DNA of 64,000 nt from positions 62,001 through 126,000 of the forward strand of contig NZ_CALXSK010000003.1 in the NCBI RefSeq assembly GCF_944391105.1, written 5' to 3'. The notes beneath the pieces are model-generated. The model did not search any database, was not told the origin of the DNA, and saw only the letters and a list, made by a program, of their open reading frames with translations. The DNA comes from an uncultured Victivallis sp. Its GTDB lineage: Bacteria > Verrucomicrobiota > Lentisphaeria > Victivallales > Victivallaceae. Both the position numbers and the translations under genes were made by a program. Shown piece by piece: positions 57,808 through 64,000 of this stretch (positions are counted from its first letter, which is position 1; each line of letters starts with the position of its first letter).

Positions 57808-59508
57808 ATGATGCAATTGAGGGTTACAACCGCAGACGGAGAACAGAAGCGCATTGCGCTGGAAGGCAGGCTGCCGCTTCTGATCGGGCGCTCCGGTGAG
57901 GCCGGCCTGTGTCTTGCAGACAAAAAAGTCTCGCGACGCCACGCCGAACTTACCGGGGGCGATGCGGGTGCTCTCTTTCTGGAAGATCTCTCGAGCCGCA
58001 CCGGTACGCGGGTGAACGGCGTGCCGGTTTCCGGCCGGACGAAACTTGCGCCGGGAGATGTGATCCGGATCGGGGAGACGGAGTTGACATTGGAGATCGC
58101 GCCATCCGCTTCGCAGGATTCCGTTTCCGCCTCTCCCGCGAGCGAGGAGAAAGTCAACTCATCCTCTCAGCCGCAGGCGCACGGGATGCCGGTTTACGGG
58201 GGAGTGGACACGGAGCATTCCGGCCTTTACAGTGATGCGATGCTGCAGCTGGCCCGGAGAATTCAGAATCGTGTTCTGGAGTTGCTGAATATCAGCAATT
58301 TTTCCTCCCTGGAGATGACGAACAGCGACATGCGTCCGAAAGTCGAAGATGCACTGGACCGGATTCTCCGGGAGGTTCGACATGAGATTCCGGTTCAGGT
58401 GAAGCTCGAAGAGTTCCGGCAAATTCTGCTGGATGATCTGATCGGGCTCGGTCCGCTTTCGCCCCTGCTTCGCGACCCGTCCATTTCGGAGATCATGATC
58501 AACGGGCCAGCGAATCTTTTTGTGGAAAGCCGCGGACTGATCTACCGGACTGCGGCCCGTTTCAACAGCGAGAGCCATCTGCAGTCGATCATTCAGCGCA
58601 TTGTCGAACCGCTTGGGCGCCACATCGACGCAGCCTCTCCGATGGTGGATGCCCGGTTGGAAGACGGCTCCCGCGTGAATGCGGTGATTCCGCCGCTGGC
58701 GCTCGACGGTTCGCTGGTGACGATCCGGAAATTCCCCTCGAAAAAACTCATCGACGAGGATTTGATCCGGTTCGGAAGCCTGACCCGTCCGATGGCGCTG
58801 TTTCTGCGGGAGGCGGTGCGTGCCCGGCGCAACATTCTGGTGTCGGGCGGAACCGGATCCGGCAAAACGACGCTGTTGAACATCCTGTCGCAATTTATCC
58901 CTGAAAAGGAGCGGATCATCACGGTGGAGGATTCCGCGGAGTTGAAGCTCAGCCACGAGAATCTCTGCCGGCTCGAGGCGCGTCCCGCGAATGTCGAAGG
59001 GCAGGGGCGGATTACGATCCGCGACCTTGTGATCAATACATTGCGTATGCGGCCTGACCGGATCATCGTGGGAGAGTGCCGCGGTGCGGAGGCGCTGGAC
59101 ATGCTTCAGGCAATGAACACCGGTCACGACGGCTCCATGACGACCTGTCACGCGAACAATCCGCGCGACGCGCTGTCGCGTCTTGAGAACATGGTCATGA
59201 TGGCCGGGTTCGAACTGCCGTCGTCGGCGATCCGGGAGCAGATCGCCTCGGCGATTCATTTGATCGTGCAGCAGACCCGGCTGCCGGATGGGTCGAGGAA
59301 GATTGTGAAGATTTCGGAGGTGACCGGGAGGGAAGGCAGTACGATTCTGCTTCAGGATATTTTCACCTTCGAGCAGGAGGGGTTTGACGAGAAATTTCAC
59401 GTGATCGGGCATCACACTGCAACCGGCAATATTCCGAAGTTTGTGGATGAATTGCGTCAAGCCGGGGATCTTGAGCTGGATATGTCCGTATTTGTCCCGG
59501 AAGGGTGA
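57808..59508 (+). CDS. FHA domain-CpaF/TadA secretion ATPase fusion (locus 2)
   Basis: A 566-aa ATPase with an N-terminal FHA domain (residues ~1-95: LLIGRSGEAGLCL, KKVSRRHAELTGG, DLSSRTGTRVNGVPV). Gly-Arg and Ser-Arg-x-His are intact, while the usual Asn-Gly-Thr is Thr-Gly-Thr. The CpaF core has RDPSISEIMINGPANLFVES, Walker [49 protein letters not shown] and TGHDGSMTTCHANNPRDA. It is similar to the locus 1 ATPase throughout the core, so the two arose by duplication or share an origin. It energises pilus or substrate export. tadB follows at once. Confidence 0.93.
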   Translation: MMQLRVTTADGEQKRIALEGRLPLLIGRSGEAGLCLADKKVSRRHAELTGGDAGALFLEDLSSRTGTRVNGVPVSGRTKLAPGDVIRIGETELTLEIAPSASQDSVSASPASEEKVNSSSQPQAHGMPVYGGVDTEHSGLYSDAMLQLARRIQNRVLELLNISNFSSLEMTNSDMRPKVEDALDRILREVRHEIPVQVKLEEFRQILLDDLIGLGPLSPLLRDPSISEIMINGPANLFVESRGLIYRTAARFNSESHLQSIIQRIVEPLGRHIDAASPMVDARLEDGSRVNAVIPPLALDGSLVTIRKFPSKKLIDEDLIRFGSLTRPMALFLREAVRARRNILVSGGTGSGKTTLLNILSQFIPEKERIITVEDSAELKLSHENLCRLEARPANVEGQGRITIRDLVINTLRMRPDRIIVGECRGAEALDMLQAMNTGHDGSMTTCHANNPRDALSRLENMVMMAGFELPSSAIREQIASAIHLIVQQTRLPDGSRKIVKISEVTGREGSTILLQDIFTFEQEGFDEKFHVIGHHTATGNIPKFVDELRQAGDLELDMSVFVPEG

Positions 59509-59519
59509 AAGGAGGAGCG

Positions 59520-60419
59520 ATGGCATCACTCTCTCTCTTGCAGCGTTACGGCGTTTACCTGCTGGTGCTTTTTGCCGTTGCTCTGCTGGTCTATATTCTC
59601 ATCTCGCTGATTCAGTCATTCAGCATGGAGCAGGCGGACCGGAAGATTCGGGAAAACCGTTCGGAAGGGATGGCGAACAATATTTATTTCTTCATTGGTC
59701 GAGCCACGCTTCAGCAACTTCAACTTTCTCTGGGAATTCTGCTGGCGGGGGGCTTGATTACGACGCTGATTTTCTGCCAGGTATCTGAGTCGTTGATTAT
59801 TGTTCCGGTCGCGGCGCTGGCTTTTTTTCTCGGGATGGCCGCTCCCTGGTTTTATTTTTCTCAGAAGGCCCGGCGCCGGGCGGAGCGGTTCGAGAACAGC
59901 ATTCTGGATCTTTCGCTGGGGCTGACCAGCGGTTTGCGGGCGGGACAGGCGCTGCCTCAGGCGCTGGAGGTGTTCTCCCGGCGGTGCGAGGGACCGTTGA
60001 AGGAAGAGCTCATGATTGTGATCCGGGAGTACCGGCTCGGGCTGGAACTGGCGGAGGCGATGCAGCGGATGTACAACCGGATTCCCTGTGAGGATCTGCA
60101 GTTGCTGATCATTTCGATCCGGCTTACGACGCAATCCGGCGGCAGCATGGTGGAGGTTCTGGAAAAGATCACCCGGATGATCCGGGGGCGGACCGAGTTT
60201 CATCAGAAACTCAAAGCGCTTACGGCTCAGGGGCGTTTTGAGGCGCTGGCGATGGCTCTGGCTCCGCTGGTGGCGTTTCTGCTGCTTTTTTTCATCAACA
60301 ATGATCTGATGCTGCCGATGGTGCAGACGTTGATCGGCTGGTGTGCGATTGGTGCGATGCTGGCATTGGAAGTGATCGGTTATCTGGTGATCCGGTCGAT
60401 AGTGGACATCAAGGTGTAG
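59520..60419 (+). CDS. TadB-like inner-membrane platform protein (locus 2)
   Basis: A 299-aa F-domain membrane protein. Helices lie at about residues 8-30, 70-90 and 95-115. The F domain has NSILDLSLGLTSGLRAGQAL, GLELAEAMQRMYNRIPCEDL and RLTTQSGGSMVEVLEKITRM, and the last helices are at about 240-295 (ALAPLVAFLLLFFINNDL). I start at the ATG behind AAAGGAGGAGC; a GTG overlapping the ATPase stop is less likely. It is 3 nt from tadC. Confidence 0.9.
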   Translation: MASLSLLQRYGVYLLVLFAVALLVYILISLIQSFSMEQADRKIRENRSEGMANNIYFFIGRATLQQLQLSLGILLAGGLITTLIFCQVSESLIIVPVAALAFFLGMAAPWFYFSQKARRRAERFENSILDLSLGLTSGLRAGQALPQALEVFSRRCEGPLKEELMIVIREYRLGLELAEAMQRMYNRIPCEDLQLLIISIRLTTQSGGSMVEVLEKITRMIRGRTEFHQKLKALTAQGRFEALAMALAPLVAFLLLFFINNDLMLPMVQTLIGWCAIGAMLALEVIGYLVIRSIVDIKV

Positions 60420-60422
60420 CGA

Positions 60423-61322
60423 ATGAAACAGATTCTTATCTATGCGTTGACCTTTTCCGTGATTGTACTGCCGACGTTGTTCTTCACCGTGCTTGCGGGG
60501 AAACGGGAGAAAAAGGCTGTCGTGGAGCGGGAGCATTCGGTGTGGTTGTTCTCGCTGCTGAAACCGTTTACCGATCTTTTGATCATGGCCGGTGTCGGAA
60601 ATTTTTTCCGGAAGGTGTTTCCCGGCCGGTGCGCAGAACTTCAGAAGCAGTTGAATTTTGCCGGATTGAAGTTTTTCTCCGTGGAGATCTACTGCATGCA
60701 GCTGTGTCTGATCGTTTTCTTCGGAGTTGTTGCCGGTTGTGTGACGGCGGGTCTGGTGGACGAGGAGAACCGGATCTCCATTCCGGTTGCCGGGGTGATC
60801 GCCGCAATGATCGGCGGGAGTCTGCCGGGAATCGTGATCGGCAATCTGGTCAAGGAGCGGCGTCTCTCGATTCTGAAGGCGATCCCTTATTCGATTGATC
60901 TGATCGCGTCGGCGATGCGCGGAGGTCTGGACTTTTCAGCGGCAGTGCGTTTTTACGTGAAGCTGGGCATCGACAGTCCGCTGACGGATGAGTATTCCCA
61001 GATGCTTCGCGAGATGGAGCTCGGAGTGGTTCGAACCGTTGCGCTGCAGAATATGGCCGATCGGATTCACATCCGGGAGTTCACTTCGTTTGCGGCGGCA
61101 ATCGCCCTGGGAACCGAACTCGGCGCCCCGCTGACCGAAACGATGGAGATTCAGGGGGAAGAGATGCGCAAAGCCCGTTTTGCCCTGGCCGAATGCAAGG
61201 CGCAGCGCGCGCCGTCTCTGATGCTTCTGCCGATGGCGCTGTTTATTCTGCCTGCGGTATTCATCATCATTCTGACTCCGGTTTTTTTGAAGATGCGGGA
61301 GGCTGGAGTTCCACTGTTCTGA
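60423..61322 (+). CDS. TadC-like inner-membrane platform protein (locus 2)
   Basis: A 299-aa F-domain membrane protein: N-terminal helix (YALTFSVIVLPTLFFTVLAG), helices near residues 90-135, the F domain with LKAIPYSIDLIASAMRGGLD, LREMELGVVRTVALQNMADR and SFAAAIALGTELGAPLTETM, and a final helix near 270-290 (MLLPMALFILPAVFIIIL). It is the partner of the preceding TadB-like protein. Sequence and length match the locus 1 TadC loosely. Confidence 0.9.
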   Translation: MKQILIYALTFSVIVLPTLFFTVLAGKREKKAVVEREHSVWLFSLLKPFTDLLIMAGVGNFFRKVFPGRCAELQKQLNFAGLKFFSVEIYCMQLCLIVFFGVVAGCVTAGLVDEENRISIPVAGVIAAMIGGSLPGIVIGNLVKERRLSILKAIPYSIDLIASAMRGGLDFSAAVRFYVKLGIDSPLTDEYSQMLREMELGVVRTVALQNMADRIHIREFTSFAAAIALGTELGAPLTETMEIQGEEMRKARFALAECKAQRAPSLMLLPMALFILPAVFIIILTPVFLKMREAGVPLF

Positions 61323-61331
61323 GGGGAAAAT

Positions 61332-62825
61332 ATGGAGAGAGCAGTTCATTACAAGATCAGGTTTCTGACCGGCGAATTGGCCGGCCGGGTTTTTGCCGTG
61401 CGGAATTCCGGAACGTTGATCGGGCGGCGCCGGGATGCCGACATCCGTCCGGGCGGAACGGATATCGGGGCGGAGCATATCACGCTCCTTCCGCAGACCG
61501 ATCGCGGAGTTCTGCTTCATGTTCACGGGAATGAGTCCGCCCGGGTGAACGGGGAAGAGGTGATCGGGGAAGGAGATGTCCTGCTGACTCCCGGCGCGGA
61601 TGTGAGCATCGGGAAAGAGTTGACATTCGTTCTGGAGGAGGATGATTCGCCCGTCGATATGGATTCCGCGATGGAGGCCTCTTCGGGCGATCAGGAGGAG
61701 GCAACCGAGGAGCTTTCCGGAGAGACGGCTTCGGAGGAATCGGATTCCGCTCGTCCGAACGAAGCGGATTGTACGCGTTACGCCTCCGCCGCGGAGCTGG
61801 AGGATCTTCGGAAATTCAACCGCAGCCGCAGATGGCGTCGCCGGATTGTACTGATCGGTGGAGTTGCGCTTTTTCTGCTGATCATCGGTGGCGCCTATGT
61901 CATCTCAGAAATGCAGCTGGAAAATCCGGTCACCTGGCCGGGAGAGGTCTCCGGTGAGTATGACGACGGGGAGTTCCGGATGGAAATCGAACCGGACGGG
62001 AAATGTCTTGTCTACTATCCGAAAACTCCGGTGACAGTTACGAAAAGCGAGGGGAACAACCATGAAATCATGACGGCGCTGGGGAAGAACATGGATGTTC
62101 CGTTTCATCTTGTCTTCACTGTGTCGACTGTGCCGGACGGGTTTCGGACGACGCGGCGGAAAAGTTTCGACGAGTGGCGGAAACGGGTTTCGGAACAGGA
62201 GGGATTCGCGTTTCTGGAGGAGCCGAAACAGGAGTTCTATCGCCCGACGGAGAGCGGCTTCCCCTATTATCTGCTCTCCTACACCCGTCAGGATAAAAAT
62301 TTCCGCTGGCAGGGATATGCCAGCTACATGCGCTACCAGGACAAGGAACTGGTTCTGCTGCGGGAGGTTCCGGCCAACCATTTCTGGCGGTCCGACCGGG
62401 TTCTGCGGAGTTACGGCGCTTTTGTGGTTTCCCCGGCGATGGTGGACCACTACTGGGAGATTCCGGAGGTGCGCATGACGGAGGACTCCACCCGGCTGCT
62501 GCAGCGCGCTTCGTTCGAATTGCGGAAAAACATTGCCGCGGCAGTCTGGGATGACGTCGATCTGATGCTTCGGACGCTGCTTTGCCGGGCTTATGAAACC
62601 GGCGATCCGGTCCTGATCGCGGCCGTTGTGCCGCTCTGGCGGGAATTCCGGGAAAAACAGCAGGTCTGGTATTCGCAGTGCTGCCTGGCGTTTCAGACTT
62701 ATCAGAGGGCGGGAAATTTCGAGGGCATGAACCGGATCATCAATGAGTGTCTTCGCCGTTTTCCTTCTCCGGACGACCATCGTCATGTGAAGATCATGAA
62801 AAACATCTGGACGATTGAAGAATGA
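61332..62825 (+). CDS. FHA-like membrane protein (locus 2)
   Basis: The 497-aa protein has an N-terminal FHA-like domain (residues ~1-95: VGTLIGRRRDADIRP-like start TLIGRRRDADIRPGG, then ESARVNGEEVI). The Ser-Arg-x-His motif is replaced by Gly-Ala-Glu-His, so phosphothreonine binding is doubtful. An acidic linker follows, then one membrane helix (IVLIGGVALFLLIIGGAYVI, about 174-195). A periplasmic domain of ~300 residues shows MEIEPDGKCLVYYPKTPVTV, and its end is helical. Topology mirrors the locus 1 FHA protein. It overlaps the next gene by 4 bp. Confidence 0.82.
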   Translation: MERAVHYKIRFLTGELAGRVFAVRNSGTLIGRRRDADIRPGGTDIGAEHITLLPQTDRGVLLHVHGNESARVNGEEVIGEGDVLLTPGADVSIGKELTFVLEEDDSPVDMDSAMEASSGDQEEATEELSGETASEESDSARPNEADCTRYASAAELEDLRKFNRSRRWRRRIVLIGGVALFLLIIGGAYVISEMQLENPVTWPGEVSGEYDDGEFRMEIEPDGKCLVYYPKTPVTVTKSEGNNHEIMTALGKNMDVPFHLVFTVSTVPDGFRTTRRKSFDEWRKRVSEQEGFAFLEEPKQEFYRPTESGFPYYLLSYTRQDKNFRWQGYASYMRYQDKELVLLREVPANHFWRSDRVLRSYGAFVVSPAMVDHYWEIPEVRMTEDSTRLLQRASFELRKNIAAAVWDDVDLMLRTLLCRAYETGDPVLIAAVVPLWREFREKQQVWYSQCCLAFQTYQRAGNFEGMNRIINECLRRFPSPDDHRHVKIMKNIWTIEE

Positions 62826-64000
62826 GCAGAATATTTCACAGACACGGGAAAAGCAAAGGCGCCTCGGATGTTCTTCCGAAGGTGAAAGAGCGGAAATGTG
62901 CCGTGGTACGTCTTCTTGAGTTCCGCTGTCGGGGGAAACTTCTCTATTCGGCCAAGAGCGATACTCTGGGGGAGCGGGTGCGGATCGGCCGGGCGGAAGA
63001 CAACGACTGGGTGATTCCTCCTCAGGACCGGGTTTCGGCCGATTATCAGGCCGAGTTGAGGATCGGCTCCCGGGAGATCCGGCTGCAGGCATGTGGAAAA
63101 AACAAGGTCCATGTTCATGGGCGGGCGGTATCCGGCTGTGTACTCAAGTTGAACGAGCGGGTCGCGATCGGCGACTGCGAACTTTTCGTCAAACCGGCGG
63201 AAGTCGGCGCCGCCCGTCCATGCGACGTTCATCGCCTGGAGGCTCTGAACGGGCCGCGCGAAGGGGAAATGATCCGTCTGGAGAAGAATCTGATCCGAAT
63301 CGGTTCCGCAGAGGAGAACGACATCGTTATCCGGGATGATGTGGTTTCCCGCCACCATGCCGAGATCCGGATCGCGGAAAACGGAGAGTCCTGGATTCGG
63401 GATCTCGGCAGTGTCAACGGCACTTTTGTGAACGGGGATAAACTCGGCCGTCAGGAACGCATGCTGATGGATTCGGATGAAATTGCCATTGCATTTTTCG
63501 ATTTTCTGTTCCTCGACCGGAACGTTCCGCACACGCGTTCTCAGATCGGGCGGAAGATTCTGGTGATGGGGATTACACTGCTGGTCATTCTTGGCATGTT
63601 CGGTGTATTTTACCTCTCCACGCCGCAGGCCTCCCAGGTGCTTGCCGCGGCGGAGTTTTATATTCGCCGCGCGGATTTCGCGACGGCCCGGCGGCTGCTC
63701 GACCGGATGCCGGAGTCGCGGGATTACCAGAAGTACGAGAAATTCCATCAGGAACATCTGAAGAATATTGCCCGCTACGAGAAAACGTTTGCATTCTGGA
63801 ACGAGTTCAAAAGGCACCTGCAGAATTCGGAATGGGAGGACGCCGCCGAATGTTTCGGGCGTCTGGAAATCGAAAACCGGTTTGCCTGGAACTGGGAGGA
63901 TGCCTCGGTCGATGAACGGATGGCTCTTGTGCGGCGCGCAAAATCCCTGCTGGACATTCAGTTTAAAATCCGGGCCCTTCTCACGTCGATGGATTCCGAA
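62822..64000 (+). CDS. Double-FHA membrane protein, cut by window end (locus 2)
   Basis: At least 393 residues; the frame is open at the window edge. Two FHA-like domains lie in tandem. The first (~25-125) keeps RVRIGRAEDNDWVI but has SADYQAELRI in place of Ser-Arg-x-His. The second (~138-235) is well kept: IRIGSAEENDIVI, VVSRHHAEIRI and DLGSVNGTFVNGDKL. A membrane helix follows (ILVMGITLLVILGMFGVFYL, about 243-262), then a helical TPR-like outer region (AEFYIRRADFATARRLLDRM). It starts in the stop of the previous gene (ATGA), so it is part of the same operon. The true C-terminus is unknown. Confidence 0.85.
   Translation, partial: MSRIFHRHGKSKGASDVLPKVKERKCAVVRLLEFRCRGKLLYSAKSDTLGERVRIGRAEDNDWVIPPQDRVSADYQAELRIGSREIRLQACGKNKVHVHGRAVSGCVLKLNERVAIGDCELFVKPAEVGAARPCDVHRLEALNGPREGEMIRLEKNLIRIGSAEENDIVIRDDVVSRHHAEIRIAENGESWIRDLGSVNGTFVNGDKLGRQERMLMDSDEIAIAFFDFLFLDRNVPHTRSQIGRKILVMGITLLVILGMFGVFYLSTPQASQVLAAAEFYIRRADFATARRLLDRMPESRDYQKYEKFHQEHLKNIARYEKTFAFWNEFKRHLQNSEWEDAAECFGRLEIENRFAWNWEDASVDERMALVRRAKSLLDIQFKIRALLTSMDSE

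Overview
The window looks like a chromosome segment from a Gram-negative, anaerobic, polysaccharide-using member of the PVC group, most likely Lentisphaerota (Victivallis-like). This is an inference. It rests on two DUF1559-like pseudopilins with the N-terminal motif [19 protein letters not shown], each next to a GntR/LacI-type regulator and a large secreted glycosidase, and on Tad-type secretion genes with FHA domains. Base composition is moderately GC-rich. Many promoters match a sigma-70 pattern (TTGAAA/TGGAAA-like, 16-17 bp, TATATT/TATAAT). No rRNA, CRISPR array, complete insertion sequence or prophage is visible.

Layout. 1-7.0 kb (+): twin lipoproteins, then a ppx/HD-ppk1-GNAT polyphosphate operon and a membrane protein. 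7.0-9.6 kb (-): a DUF4186 protein and a protein made only of six PPC-like repeats. 9.7-12.6 kb (+): phosphohexomutase, HAD phosphatase and acyl-ACP thioesterase, coupled by 4-bp overlaps. 12.6-19.6 kb (-): purT with a degenerate RecB/Cas4-like protein, then two fused Bat genes (BatA/B-C and BatD-E). 19.7-24.2 kb (-): glycosidase module A (pseudopilin, regulator, GH71/GH99-like enzyme). 24.4-26.4 kb (+): hisH-nth-DUF374 acyltransferase. 26.4-34.1 kb (+): Tad-like locus 1 (cpaB, FHA-cpaF, tadB, tadC, DUF192, FHA membrane protein, PEGA lipoprotein), ending at a bidirectional terminator. 34.1-36.4 kb: an HTH protein, a 59-aa coiled-coil gene overlapping it, a LexA-like regulator and tRNA-Pro(TGG). 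36.4-47.8 kb: a LysR regulator divergent from an 11-gene redox/Tat cluster. 48.0-54.1 kb (-): glycosidase module B (regulator, pseudopilin, GH2). 54.1-55.3 kb: a gene-poor stretch with a transposase relic. 55.3-64.0 kb (+): Tad-like locus 2 (cpaB, secretin, FHA-cpaF, tadB, tadC, two FHA membrane proteins, the last cut by the window end).

The most unusual system is the 36.4-47.8 kb cluster. Four proteins carry twin-arginine signals: an FMN reductase, a DUF6282 protein, an aldo/keto reductase with two ferredoxin-type clusters, and a DUF362 protein. They sit beside a NapH-NapG-like membrane/ferredoxin fusion with its own internal twin-arginine segment, and beside tatA and tatC. A Sec-type CMD/cupin protein, a flavodoxin lipoprotein, an esterase-monooxygenase fusion and LarB complete the cluster. 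It reads as a self-contained route from the quinol pool through iron-sulfur clusters to exported flavin and aldo/keto oxidoreductases, with its own exporter and a LysR switch. The substrate is unknown.

The second notable theme is two Tad-like loci 20 kb apart. Both fuse an FHA domain to the secretion ATPase and both add FHA membrane proteins. Only locus 2 has a secretin, and neither shows a pilin gene here.
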